Under the pieces are notes generated by a model that was given only the letters and a program-made list of their open reading frames with translations, ran no database searches and had not been told where the DNA came from. A DNA stretch of 64,000 bases from Nocardioides sp. CER19 (lineage in GTDB: Bacteria; Actinomycetota; Actinomycetes; Propionibacteriales; Nocardioidaceae), in NCBI RefSeq assembly GCF_029846275.1, contig NZ_JARVWS010000004.1, forward strand, positions 558,001 to 622,000, written 5' to 3'. This document shows positions 9,288 through 17,149 of this stretch, one piece after another (positions within the stretch are counted from its first letter, which is position 1; each line of letters begins with the position of its first letter). The translations under genes and the position numbers were made by a program.

Positions 9288-9575
9288 GTCCGCCGGCTGC
9301 AGCTCCTCGACGTTGACGTCCTTGAACGTCAGCACCTTGACGTTCTTGGCGAACCGCGCCGGGCGGTACATGTCCCACACCCAGCAGTCGCTCATCGAGA
9401 TCTCGAAGAACACGTCGCCGCCCTCGCTGCGCGCCTTCACGTCGACCTGGTTGCAGAGGTAGAAACGACGGTCCGTCTCGACGACGTACTTGAAGATGCC
9501 GACGACGTCGCGGTACTCCCGATAGAGCGTCAGCTCCATCTCGGTCTCGTACTTCTCGAGGTCCTCGGCGCTCAT
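9270..9575 (-). CDS. DUF2469 family protein
   Basis: 101 aa, MSAEDLEKYETEMELTLYRE..., an Actinobacteria-specific family of unknown function that nearly always follows rnhB. The sequence is acidic with many aromatic residues (YRDVVGIFKYVVE, FYLCNQVDV). The ATG overlaps the rnhB stop by four bases, so it is translated with rnhB. The last codons are copied in a tandem duplication just past the stop. The family is recognised; the function is not known. Confidence 0.92.
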   Translation of the reverse strand: MSAEDLEKYETEMELTLYREYRDVVGIFKYVVETDRRFYLCNQVDVKARSEGGDVFFEISMSDCWVWDMYRPARFAKNVKVLTFKDVNVEELQPADIDPPK

Positions 9576-10357
9576 GCAGTCTCCTCCACAGGTCCCTCAC
9601 CAGGTACGACGACGGGCAGGTCAGACTCTAGTCCGGAGGTCACCCCGGGCAGGCTCCAGGACCGTCGGTGGTGGGTGGTCGGGCCGAACCGCGCGAGGGC
9701 GTCGATGTGAGCCGGTGCGGAGTAGCCCTTGTTCTCGAGCCAGCCGTACTCCGGGTGCTCCCCGTCGAGCTCGACCATCAGCGCGTCGCGGGCGGTCTTG
9801 GCGAGGATGCTGGCGGCCGCGACGGCGGCGCAGGTGAGGTCCGCCTTGATGCGCGTGAGCACCGGCGGCAGGTCGATGAGCTCGTCGAGCGCAGGGGCGA
9901 CGGGGAGCGCCGCGGGTGCGACAGGCACGTCGAACAGCGGCACCTCGACCGGCTCGACCAGCGGAGCCGGCGCCGGCGGGGTCAGGTAGTCGTGGTTGCC
10001 GTCGAGGAGCACCTGGTCGGGCACGATCGAGAGCTGGGCGAGCGCGCGGTGACCGGCGAGCCGGAGCGCCGGGATGATGCCGAACTCGTCGATCTCGCCC
10101 GGCGTGGCGTGGCCGACCGCCCAGCAGGCCGCCCAGCGCTGGATCTTAGGCACCAGCCGCTGCCGCGCCTCCGGGGTCAGCAGCTTGCTGTCACGCACGC
10201 CCTGGGGCGCCGTACGCGTCGTCTCGGAGATGACGACGACGCCGATGGTCACCGGTCCGCACAGCGCGCCGCGGCCTACCTCGTCACACGCCGCGAGGTG
10301 GCGCACTCCCCCGCGCAACAGGGTGCGCTCGAACCGGAGCGTCGGGGCGGCACTCAT
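9572..10357 (-). CDS. rnhB: Ribonuclease HII
   Basis: RNase HII, which nicks RNA in RNA-DNA hybrids and single ribonucleotides in DNA. 261 aa. The catalytic residues are all visible: D25 and E26 (ACDEVGRGALCGP), D119 (VLLDGNHDYL) and D173 (KADLTCAAVAAASILAK), followed by the C-terminal KGYSAPAHIDAL block. Between residues about 126 and 165 there is a Pro/Val/Ala-rich insertion (TPPAPAPLVEPVEVPLFDVP...) placed in the loop before the last catalytic strand. The ATG overlaps the lepB stop. Confidence 0.93.
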   Translation of the reverse strand: MSAAPTLRFERTLLRGGVRHLAACDEVGRGALCGPVTIGVVVISETTRTAPQGVRDSKLLTPEARQRLVPKIQRWAACWAVGHATPGEIDEFGIIPALRLAGHRALAQLSIVPDQVLLDGNHDYLTPPAPAPLVEPVEVPLFDVPVAPAALPVAPALDELIDLPPVLTRIKADLTCAAVAAASILAKTARDALMVELDGEHPEYGWLENKGYSAPAHIDALARFGPTTHHRRSWSLPGVTSGLESDLPVVVPGEGPVEETA

Positions 10358-11157
10358 CGCGACGGCACCGCGTCGAAGCTGTCCGGACGGTGCTCGATCC
10401 GGAACTTGCTCGCCGGCCACACCACGGCGCCCACCTTGCCGACGACGAGGTCCTCCGCGACCCACGGCGAGTCGGAGCAGTCGGTCTCGTTGGGCGTGCA
10501 CAGGTGGTAGGAGGAGTCGGCCGAATGGGCCCGGTTGTCGCCCATGACGAACAGCATGCCCTTCGGGACGCGCTGCGTCTTCCAGTGCTTCACGCCCGGC
10601 ATCGGCCCGTAGCAGACCCCCGAGCTCCCGGGGGCGCATCCGGTCGCCGCCGGCCGGGCGTACGCCGACTCGTCGACCGGCTTGCCGTTCACGAGCAGCC
10701 TCCCCTGCTGGTCGCAGCACTCCACGACGTCGCCCGGTACCCCGATCACGCGCTTCACCAGGTGGCCGCCGGACGGATAGAGCCCCACCTTCGTCAGCAG
10801 CTGCGTCACGGGGTTGGACGCCTCGGAGACGTCCTCCGGGCCGAGCCAGCCACCCGGGTCCTTGAACACGACGACGTCGCCCCGCTGCGGCGTCCCGCCG
10901 AACCAGTACGACGGCTTCTCGACGAGGATCCGGTCGTTCTTGACCAGCCCCGGCTCCATCGACTCCGACGGGATGTAGAACGCCTGGACGAAGAGCGCCT
11001 TGATGAGGATGGCGAGGATCAGCGCCCCCGCCAGGAGCAGGATCGTCTCCTGCCAGACCGGCAGGTGCGGGTGGCGTGCCGACCCCCCAGACGCCGAGGA
11101 CCGCGACCCTCCTCCGTCCGGTTCGACGGTGGAGATGTCGCGGTCCTCGTAAGTCAC
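10354..11157 (-). CDS. lepB: Signal peptidase I
   Basis: Type I signal peptidase, 267 aa, cleaving Sec/Tat signal peptides on the outer membrane face. A cytoplasmic Ser/Gly-rich N-terminus precedes one transmembrane helix (ILLLAGALILAILIKALFV). The serine nucleophile lies in YIPSESMEP and the general-base lysine in LVKRVIGVPGD; box E MGDNRAHSADS is present. A Cys-containing insertion (GCAPGSSGVC, CTPNETDC) may form disulfides. The start is GTG at 11157. It follows rplS by 36 bases that contain two inverted repeats, and overlaps rnhB (ATGA). Confidence 0.93.
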   Translation of the reverse strand: MTYEDRDISTVEPDGGGSRSSASGGSARHPHLPVWQETILLLAGALILAILIKALFVQAFYIPSESMEPGLVKNDRILVEKPSYWFGGTPQRGDVVVFKDPGGWLGPEDVSEASNPVTQLLTKVGLYPSGGHLVKRVIGVPGDVVECCDQQGRLLVNGKPVDESAYARPAATGCAPGSSGVCYGPMPGVKHWKTQRVPKGMLFVMGDNRAHSADSSYHLCTPNETDCSDSPWVAEDLVVGKVGAVVWPASKFRIEHRPDSFDAVPSR

Positions 11158-11162
11158 GCGCA

Positions 11163-11192
11163 GAGTCTAAGGAGACTCCGGCCCGGGGCCGG
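11163..11192 (-). terminator. Intercistronic inverted repeats between rplS and lepB
   Basis: Within the 36 bases between rplS and lepB are two perfect short stems: CCGGCC/GGCCGG (11178-11183 with 11187-11192) and GAGTCT/AGACTC (11163-11168 with 11173-11178). On the minus strand the GC-rich stem comes first and the second follows directly, just before the lepB start. There is no long U tract, so partial termination or mRNA processing is more likely than a full stop. Confidence 0.4.
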
Positions 11193-11193
11193 A

Positions 11194-11544
11194 TCAGGCC
11201 TCGCGGCGCTCCTTGATCTTCGCCTTCTTGCCGCGCAGGTTGCGCAGGTAGTAGAGCTTCGCCCGGCGGACGTCACCGCGGGTGACGACCTCGAGGGTCT
11301 CGAAGATCGGGGAGTGCAGCGGGAAGGTGCGCTCGACGCCGACGCCGAAGGAGACCTTGCGGACGGTGAAGGTGCGACCGACGCCCGAGCCGTGGACGCG
11401 GATGACGACACCCTGGAAGACCTGGATACGGGACCGGTTGCCCTCGACGACCTTGACGTGCACCTTGACGGTGTCGCCGGCGCGGAAGTCCGGAACGTCG
11501 GTTCGCTTGTTGGTGTTGCCGATCTCGGCAAGCACGTTGGTCAT
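11194..11544 (-). CDS. rplS: 50S ribosomal protein L19
   Basis: Ribosomal protein L19 at the 30S-50S interface, 116 aa. The diagnostic blocks are present: [42 protein letters not shown] and [23 protein letters not shown] start with a GGAGAG site. It is separated from trmD by about 190 bases, so it may have its own promoter although it keeps the usual trmD-rplS order. Confidence 0.97.
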   Translation of the reverse strand: MTNVLAEIGNTNKRTDVPDFRAGDTVKVHVKVVEGNRSRIQVFQGVVIRVHGSGVGRTFTVRKVSFGVGVERTFPLHSPIFETLEVVTRGDVRRAKLYYLRNLRGKKAKIKERREA

Positions 11545-11735
11545 GATCTCTCCTCGCAGATGCCACAGGTCAGCCGCGGTCTGGGAACTTGCTCTTCAGG
11601 TGGGGGCCTCGCCATGCTGGCCGGCGGCGTGCGGTTCCCCCTGTGGCAGGAGCCCGACGCGGACCCTCCGCTCGATCTTGCTCGGAGCGGTCCTTCGGCC
11701 GACGAAGACCAAGCGAAGAGTCTGCCACAGTCGCG

Positions 11736-12908
11736 TCAGGAGCCAGAAATCCGTCGCCGCTTCGTGAGAACCACCGCGCCCGGCGGCGCCTCCAGGTCCG
11801 GCCGCAGCCGGAACCCGGCCTTCTTGTACATCCGCTGGTTCTCGGCGCTGGCCACCCCCGTGAACAGCGCGTACGACGTCGCGGCCGGTGCGGCGACCGC
11901 CTGGATGTGCTCGAGCAGGACCCGGCCGAGGCCGCGGCCCTGCACGTCGGGCGCCACCATCAGCCGCCCGATGTCCCAGGCCTCGCCGTCGAGGCGCCCA
12001 CGGACCGCCCCGACCAGCCGCCCGGCCACGCGGACGACGTAGTTGTCCCAGACGCGCAGCGACTCCTCGACGTCGGCGAGCGACTCGTGGAGCGCCGGGA
12101 TGTCGAGCGAGTCGTTGGTCAGTGCCTCCTGGACCCAGCAGGCGCGCTGCAGGGTGAGGATCTCGCCGGCGTCGCCGCGGGTGGCGGGCACGATCTCCCA
12201 CTCGCTGCCGGCGGCGCTGGCGTGCAGCAGGTCGGGCCGGCGCTCCGCGGTGCGGCGCAGCCGCTGCTCGTGGCGCCAGGCGGCGATCCGCGCGTGGTCA
12301 CCGGAGAGGAGCACCGGCGGGACGTCGTACCCCTGCCAGGACGCGGGCTTGGTGTAGACGGGGTACTCCAGCAGCCCCGTCCCCTCGCCCGAGTGGGACT
12401 CCTCGACGAGGGACTCCGCATTGCCCATGAAGCCGGGCAGCAGCCGCACGACCGCCTCGGTGATGGCGAGCGCCGCCACCTCTCCCCCGTTGAGGACGTA
12501 GTCGCCGATGCTGATCTCCCGCACCTCGGCGACCTCGCGCGCGCGGTCGAGGACCCGCTGGTCGATCCCCTCGTAGCGCCCGCAGGCGAAGACGATCCGG
12601 TCGCGGGTGGCCAGATCGCTCGCGAGCGCCTGCGTGAAGGGCTCGCCGCTGGGCGTGGTGAAGACGACCGTCACACCCTCGCCGACGCCGAGCTCCTCGA
12701 ACGCCTCCCCGAACGGCTCGGGCTTCATGACCATGCCCGCCCCACCGCCGTAGGGCGTGTCGTCGACGGTGCGGTGCCGGTCGTGCGTCCAGCTCCGCAG
12801 GTCGTGGACGTGCACCTCGAGGAGTCCACTGTCGATCGCCTTGCCGGGCAGGCTCAGCGAGAGCGGCGCGAGGTAGTCGGGGAAGATCGTGAGGTAGTCG
12901 AGCCTCAC
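11736..12908 (-). CDS. trmD: tRNA (guanine-N1)-methyltransferase TrmD fused to a GNAT acetyltransferase domain
   Basis: 390 aa, much longer than stand-alone TrmD (about 230-260). Residues 1 to about 233 are TrmD, which methylates G37 of tRNA to prevent frameshifting: [26 protein letters not shown] and [15 protein letters not shown] form the knotted SAM site. Residues about 238-385 form a GNAT fold: the acetyl-CoA loop is [18 protein letters not shown] and the end is [20 protein letters not shown]. The frame is continuous across the junction (near 12200), with no stop or start between. The substrate of the acetyltransferase is unknown. The ATG overlaps the rimM stop. Confidence 0.93.
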   Translation of the reverse strand: MRLDYLTIFPDYLAPLSLSLPGKAIDSGLLEVHVHDLRSWTHDRHRTVDDTPYGGGAGMVMKPEPFGEAFEELGVGEGVTVVFTTPSGEPFTQALASDLATRDRIVFACGRYEGIDQRVLDRAREVAEVREISIGDYVLNGGEVAALAITEAVVRLLPGFMGNAESLVEESHSGEGTGLLEYPVYTKPASWQGYDVPPVLLSGDHARIAAWRHEQRLRRTAERRPDLLHASAAGSEWEIVPATRGDAGEILTLQRACWVQEALTNDSLDIPALHESLADVEESLRVWDNYVVRVAGRLVGAVRGRLDGEAWDIGRLMVAPDVQGRGLGRVLLEHIQAVAAPAATSYALFTGVASAENQRMYKKAGFRLRPDLEAPPGAVVLTKRRRISGS

Positions 12909-13465
12909 TCGTCCTCCTCCGGCAGCGGCGCGATGAGGCCCGGGCGGTCGTCGATGACGACCCTCTGCCCGGCGAGGTCGACGACCGGGACGAGCGCCTT
13001 GACGAACGGCACCAGCGCCTCGCGGCGGTCGGTCGTACGGATGGTCAGCAGGTCCTGGGCGCCGCCGTGGACGAGCCCGGTGACCTCGCCGAGGTGCGCG
13101 CCGTCCGTGCCGTACGCCGCCAGGCCGACCAGCTGGTGGTCGTAGTACTCGTCCGGGTCGTCGGGCGTCGCGTCGGCGGGGATGTCGACGTAGAGCAGCA
13201 CGCCGCGCGCGGCCTCGGCGGCGTCGCGGCCGTCGAGCTCAGCGAAGAGCAGGTGGAGGATCCCCTGGTGCCAGCGGCTCCCCTCGACGGTGAGCGTGCG
13301 CTCCCCGAACGCCGACCCCTTGGGCGGCACCGCCCGCAGCGTCGTACCGTCCGCGAAGCGGCGCTCCGGCTCGTCGGTGCGCACGTCGATCGTCACGTGA
13401 CCGCGGATGCCGTGCGGCTTGCCGATGCGGCCGACCAGGACCTCGATGGACTCCACGGGCGACAT
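12905..13465 (-). CDS. rimM: Ribosome maturation factor RimM
   Basis: RimM, 186 aa, assists 30S head maturation by binding S19. The N-terminal beta-barrel begins [20 protein letters not shown], typical of the family; the C-terminal PRC-barrel includes [10 protein letters not shown] and [17 protein letters not shown]. It ends in an acidic tail (PLPEEDE). ATG at 13465 is preferred; TTG at 13480 is possible. The stop overlaps trmD by four bases. The usual upstream partners rpsP and khpA are separated by inserted genes and a terminator. Confidence 0.95.
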   Translation of the reverse strand: MSPVESIEVLVGRIGKPHGIRGHVTIDVRTDEPERRFADGTTLRAVPPKGSAFGERTLTVEGSRWHQGILHLLFAELDGRDAAEAARGVLLYVDIPADATPDDPDEYYDHQLVGLAAYGTDGAHLGEVTGLVHGGAQDLLTIRTTDRREALVPFVKALVPVVDLAGQRVVIDDRPGLIAPLPEEDE

Positions 13466-13551
13466 TGTTCCGCACGTCAAGGGTCTCTCGACCCTGGGCC
13501 ACGCTGCCCGCCGCCGCTAACGTCGGCAGGGACCACTCGAGGAGGCGGCGG

Positions 13552-13980
13552 ATGGACGACGACAGCCCGGTCCGGGAGCTCACGCTCGACGAGTGCTGGG
13601 ACTTCCTGGCGACGCAGGAGCTCGGGCGGCTGGCGTTCCGGCTGACCGACGACGTCCACCTGGTGCCGGTGAACTACGCGGTGGACGGCAGGACCCTCCT
13701 GTTCCGCACCGCCCCGGGCACCAAGCTCGTCGGCGTCGAGCTGGGCGGGTCCGTCGCCTTCGAGGTCGACGAGGTGGACGGCGAGACCGCGCGCAGCGTC
13801 GTCATCCGCGGCCGGGCCAGGCGCCTCGAGGAGCCCGACGAGTACCGGGCCGACAACATCGCGCTCCACGTCTGGGTCGACACGCCGAAGTACTTCGTCG
13901 TCGAGCTGGCCCCCGACGAGATCACCGGCCGCGAGTTCAGCCTGCACCGGCCCTGGCGGCGCATCCGCCCGGCGGATTGA
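13552..13980 (+). CDS. Pyridoxamine 5'-phosphate oxidase-like FMN-binding split-barrel protein
   Basis: 142 aa. The fold is suggested by LTLDECWDFLATQELGRLAF, then LVPVNYAVDGRTLLFRTAPG and SVAFEVDEVD, the pattern of the pyridoxamine-oxidase-like family (often MSMEG-type PPOX proteins) that binds FMN, F420 or haem. The substrate cannot be told from sequence. ATG at 13552 follows GGAGG by seven bases. It is divergent from rimM and lies inside the normally contiguous rpsP-rimM block. Confidence 0.82.
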   Translation: MDDDSPVRELTLDECWDFLATQELGRLAFRLTDDVHLVPVNYAVDGRTLLFRTAPGTKLVGVELGGSVAFEVDEVDGETARSVVIRGRARRLEEPDEYRADNIALHVWVDTPKYFVVELAPDEITGREFSLHRPWRRIRPAD

Positions 13981-14165
13981 CGCCCTGCCACTTCCGGCAC
14001 CGGCAGCGGCACGAGGCCGCGCACCGCGCGGACGCCGCCGGCCTGCGCTCCTGGGTCGCCGGCGCCAGGTACCACGTCGTCCAGGTCATCGCCGCGCACA
14101 CCGTCGGTCGCGGCTACCGCCTGGACCGCGACGGCGACGTCAGCGCCCGCTGAGCGGCTCCGCCG

Positions 14166-14999
14166 TCAGGACTCCCCTGCCGCGTACGTCGAGCACACCA
14201 GCTCGCGCAGCCGCTCGGCGTCCGCACGCTCGTGGGCGTGGAGCAGGCCGAACGTGAAGCCGCTCACGCCCGCCGGGACGCCGCTCACCAGCCGTCGAAG
14301 CGTCGCCTCGGCGACCACGGCGTCCTGGAGGTCGCCGAGGATCCGCTGGATCCCCTTGAACCGCTTCCGCTGCTTCTTGCCGTGCCCCAGCGGGCGTAGC
14401 AGCTCGCCGGCGTAGCGCGCCCGCTTGGCGGCCTTGCGCGCGCGGTGCAGGTCGTCGTCGGCTCGGGACGCGCAGGCCTCCTCCAGCCGGCGCTCGGCCT
14501 TCCGCGCGGCCTTGCGGGCCCGCTTGCGCAGCCGGCGGGCGTCCGCCTCGTCGACCGGTGGCTCGCGGCGCCAGGTCTGCAGCAGGTCCTGGACCGCCTG
14601 GTAGCGCTCCGAGGTCATCGCCTTCGCCAGCTCCTCCTCGGCATGGACCTGCTCCGCCAGGAGGGTGCCGTCGATGCGGGACGTGACCGGGCCGAGGACC
14701 TGGTCGGCCGGCAGGTCGGCCAGCGCGGCGGAGAACCTCGACCGCTGCACCTGCCGGTCGCGCACCTCGCCGAGCCGGCCGGCGTACCAGCGCAGCTCCT
14801 CGTCGGCCTCCGCGACGTCGGCCGGCGCGAGGCGGAGCAGCGGGGCGAAGACCCGGACGGTGCTGCGCAGCCGGCGGGCGGCGACGCGGGTCGCGTGGAT
14901 CGCCTCGGCGTCGGGGAGACGGGCGGCTCCGGTGAGGACCGCGTCGGCCTGGTCGCGCAGGTAGGCGGTGAGCGGATCGTCGGACTGGTCAGTCGTCAT
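14166..14999 (-). CDS. CHAD domain protein
   Basis: 277 aa composed of a CHAD (conserved histidine alpha-helical) domain: IHATRVAARRLRSTVRVFAPLL near the N-terminus and HRARKAAKRARYAGELLRPL later are the two conserved His/Arg/Lys helices. CHAD proteins bind inorganic polyphosphate and often accompany polyphosphate granules or CYTH enzymes; no CYTH domain is present here. The middle is very basic (RRLRKRARKAARKAERR). It sits between rimM and the rpsP-khpA terminator, interrupting the canonical gene order. Confidence 0.88.
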   Translation of the reverse strand: MTTDQSDDPLTAYLRDQADAVLTGAARLPDAEAIHATRVAARRLRSTVRVFAPLLRLAPADVAEADEELRWYAGRLGEVRDRQVQRSRFSAALADLPADQVLGPVTSRIDGTLLAEQVHAEEELAKAMTSERYQAVQDLLQTWRREPPVDEADARRLRKRARKAARKAERRLEEACASRADDDLHRARKAAKRARYAGELLRPLGHGKKQRKRFKGIQRILGDLQDAVVAEATLRRLVSGVPAGVSGFTFGLLHAHERADAERLRELVCSTYAAGES

Positions 15000-15044
15000 G
15001 CGGCCTCCTCCACCGAGCAGACCTCCACGGTAGCCGGGGAAGCA

Positions 15045-15081
15045 GAACGGGCGTCATCCCGAGGTGGGATGACGCCCGTTC
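15045..15081 (-). terminator. Strong hairpin after khpA
   Basis: A perfect 16-bp stem (15045-15060 with 15066-15081) encloses a 5-base loop, located 17 bases beyond the khpA stop. On the minus strand it is followed by TGCTTCC. It should terminate the rpsP-khpA transcript and so isolate it from the CHAD gene and from rimM-trmD. Confidence 0.85.
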
Positions 15082-15098
15082 CGAGCGTGTGCTCGACC

Positions 15099-15338
15099 TC
15101 AGCGGCGGTCGACGTCGACGAAGTCGATCCGCGCGCCGTTCTTGCCCGCGAGGGCCCCGATCACCGTGCGGAACGCGGAAGCCGTGCGGCCGCCGCGGCC
15201 GATCACCTTGCCGAGGTCGTCGGGGTGGACCCGGACCTCGAGGATCGACCCGCGCCGCAGCTGCTTGTCACGCACCACGACATCGTCGGGGTGGTCGACC
15301 ACGCCGCGGACGAGGTGCTCGAGCGCCTCGGCGAGCAT
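15099..15338 (-). CDS. khpA: KH-domain RNA-binding protein KhpA
   Basis: 79-aa single KH-domain protein of the YlqC/KhpA family, an RNA-binding partner of Jag/KhpB in Gram-positive bacteria. The GXXG RNA-gripping loop is visible in GKVIGRGGRTASAFRTVI, with the C-terminal strand ARIDFVDVDRR. ATG starts two bases after the rpsP stop, so the two genes are co-translated. It ends before a strong hairpin. Confidence 0.94.
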   Translation of the reverse strand: MLAEALEHLVRGVVDHPDDVVVRDKQLRRGSILEVRVHPDDLGKVIGRGGRTASAFRTVIGALAGKNGARIDFVDVDRR

Positions 15339-15340
15339 GA

Positions 15341-15826
15341 TCAGGCCCCAGAAGTGGGCTCAGCGGCGGGCGCCTCGGCCTCAGCCGGGGCGTCCTCGGC
15401 GGGAGCCTCGGCGGCCGGGGCCTCCTCGGCCTTCTTCTCGGTCTTCTTCGACGCCTTGGTCACGGCCTCGGAGGTCGGGGCGGAGTGAGCCTCGGCGAGC
15501 GCCTTGTTGAAGAGCTCGAGCTTGTCCGGCTTCGGAGCGGCGACCTTGAGGGTGCCCTCGGTGCCCGGGAGGCCCTTGAACTTCTGCCAGTCACCGGTCA
15601 CCTTGAGGATCGCCTCGACGGCCTCGGTCGGCTGGGCGCCGACGCCGAGCCAGTACTGCGCGCGCTCGGAGACCACCGCGATGAAGGACGGGTCCTCCTT
15701 GGGGTGGTACTTGCCGATCTCCTCGAGCACCCGGCCGTCGCGCTTCTTGCGCGAGTCGACGACGACGATGCGGTACTGCGGGACCCGGATCTTGCCCAGG
15801 CGCTTCAAACGGATCTTGACGGCCAC
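15341..15826 (-). CDS. rpsP: 30S ribosomal protein S16
   Basis: Ribosomal protein S16, 161 aa from a GTG start with AAGGA upstream. The core [20 protein letters not shown] and [19 protein letters not shown] is followed by a typical [16 protein letters not shown] block. After about residue 110 there is an Ala/Glu/Pro/Lys-rich low-complexity tail ([20 protein letters not shown]), common in actinobacterial S16 but absent from E. coli S16. Confidence 0.96.
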   Translation of the reverse strand: MAVKIRLKRLGKIRVPQYRIVVVDSRKKRDGRVLEEIGKYHPKEDPSFIAVVSERAQYWLGVGAQPTEAVEAILKVTGDWQKFKGLPGTEGTLKVAAPKPDKLELFNKALAEAHSAPTSEAVTKASKKTEKKAEEAPAAEAPAEDAPAEAEAPAAEPTSGA

Positions 15827-15996
15827 GTCTGTGGTATTCCTTCGGAATTCGTGTGTGGGTGAGGATCGCGCGACCAGGTGGGGAACACCGACGCCCGCTC
15901 CTCGGCGGACGCTGCACGGCCGGTGAGAGGGGCCGCCCGTACAGGACTCGACGGGCAAGTCTGCCAGAGGTGCCGCCGCGGGTCGAAATCCGACCG

Positions 15997-17070
15997 CTAC
16001 CCGACCAGCGTCCCGCGCAGCACGACGGCCGCCGGCCTGGCCAGCACCGTGAGGTCCGCGAGCGGGTCGGCATCGTAGACGATGAAGTCGGCCTCGCTGC
16101 CCTCCGCCAGGTCGGGCGTGAAGCCGAGCCACTCGCGCGCCCGCCAGGACGCGGCGCCGAGCGCGACGTCGGCGGGCAGGCCGATGCGGTGCAGTGCGAC
16201 GACCTCCTCGTGGAGGACACCGTGGCGCTGGTTGCCGGCCCCGTCGGAGCCGGCGAAGAGCGGCACCCCGGCGTCGTACGCGCTCATGAGCGTCTCGCGG
16301 CGCCGCGCGTAGAGGTCGGTCATCGTCGAGGCGTAGGTGGGGAACTTCGGTTCCGCGGCGGCGGCCAGCCCCGGGAAGATCTCGGTCTGGACGACGGTCG
16401 GCACCAGCGCCGTGCCGCGCTCGGCCATCGCGTCGACGAGATCGGGCGTGAGGCCGGTGCCGTGCTCGATGCAGTCGATGCCGGCCTCGATGAGGCCGGG
16501 CAGCACGTCGCGGCCGAAGCAGTGGGCGGTGACCTTCGCGCCCGCGTCGTGGGCGATCTTGACCGCCTCGGCGAAGTCCTCGGCCGAGAACGACGGCGTC
16601 AGGTCGCCGACCTCGCGGTCGATCCAGTCCCCGACGAGCTTGACCCAACCGTCGCCGCGGCGGGCCTGCTGGGCGATGGCGGCCGCCAGGTCGGCGGGCT
16701 CGACCTCGTCGGCGAAGTTGCGCATGTAGCGGCGCGTGCGGGCGACGTGCCGGCCCGCCCTGATCAGGCGCGGCAGGTCGTCGCGCTCCTGGATCCAGCG
16801 GGTGTCGGCCGGCGTACCGCAGTCACGGACGAGCAGGGCGCCACCGTCACGGTCGGCGATCGCCTGCTGCTCGGTCTCCTCCTTGCTGACCTCGCCGTCG
16901 TTGCCGAGACCGAGGTGGCAGTGCGCGTCGACGAGGCCAGGCACGATCCAGCCGCTCGCGATCGTCTCGGCCCCCGCCTGGTGCTCGTAGGTGACCCGGC
17001 CCTCGACGACGAAGAGGTCGTGGACCTCGCCGCCGGGAAGGACCGGGCCGTGGAACCGGAGCGCCGTCAT
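15997..17070 (-). CDS. Amidohydrolase family metal-dependent hydrolase
   Basis: 357-aa amidohydrolase of the imidazolonepropionase-like/prolidase group. The metal ligands follow the family order: HxH in DAHCHLG, a lysine in WVKLVGDW that may be carbamylated, histidines in VTAHCFG and CIEHGTG, and an aspartate in [11 protein letters not shown]-terminal composite beta-sandwich strand follows ([15 protein letters not shown]). The substrate is unknown. ATG at 17070 is chosen; GTG at 17079 is also possible. No signal peptide, so cytoplasmic. It is monocistronic on the minus strand, separated from the GH3 gene by a hairpin. Confidence 0.88.
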   Translation of the reverse strand: MTALRFHGPVLPGGEVHDLFVVEGRVTYEHQAGAETIASGWIVPGLVDAHCHLGLGNDGEVSKEETEQQAIADRDGGALLVRDCGTPADTRWIQERDDLPRLIRAGRHVARTRRYMRNFADEVEPADLAAAIAQQARRGDGWVKLVGDWIDREVGDLTPSFSAEDFAEAVKIAHDAGAKVTAHCFGRDVLPGLIEAGIDCIEHGTGLTPDLVDAMAERGTALVPTVVQTEIFPGLAAAAEPKFPTYASTMTDLYARRRETLMSAYDAGVPLFAGSDGAGNQRHGVLHEEVVALHRIGLPADVALGAASWRAREWLGFTPDLAEGSEADFIVYDADPLADLTVLARPAAVVLRGTLVG

Positions 17071-17091
17071 GTGCGGCACGTTACCGGTCGG

Positions 17092-17144
17092 CCGAGGCGT
17101 CGTACGGGCCCCTCCCAGGGGCGGTCACCCGCACGACGCCTCGG
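17092..17144 (-). terminator. Hairpin downstream of the GH3 gene
   Basis: A perfect 12-bp outer stem CCGAGGCGTCGT/ACGACGCCTCGG (17092-17103 with 17133-17144) encloses a 29-base loop that itself contains a GCCCC/GGGGC pairing. It starts six bases beyond the GH3 stop and probably ends that transcript. Confidence 0.7.
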
Positions 17145-17149
17145 TCTCG

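Noticed and set aside
13481-13494. Small GGGTC-TCTC-GACCC hairpin before rimM
   Set aside because: Only five base pairs with no adjacent tract; too weak to call a terminator or regulatory element.
13981-14165. Open frame after the PPOX gene ending at 14153
   Set aside because: The frame is the end of a shadow frame of the PPOX gene, has no start codon or ribosome binding site after 13980 and shows no recognised similarity. It may be a decayed fragment, but this cannot be supported.
17092-17144. Attachment site or transposon end
   Set aside because: The inverted repeat is best explained as a terminator after GH3; there is no transposase or integrase nearby, and the xerC gene at 1.6 kb is the housekeeping recombinase.
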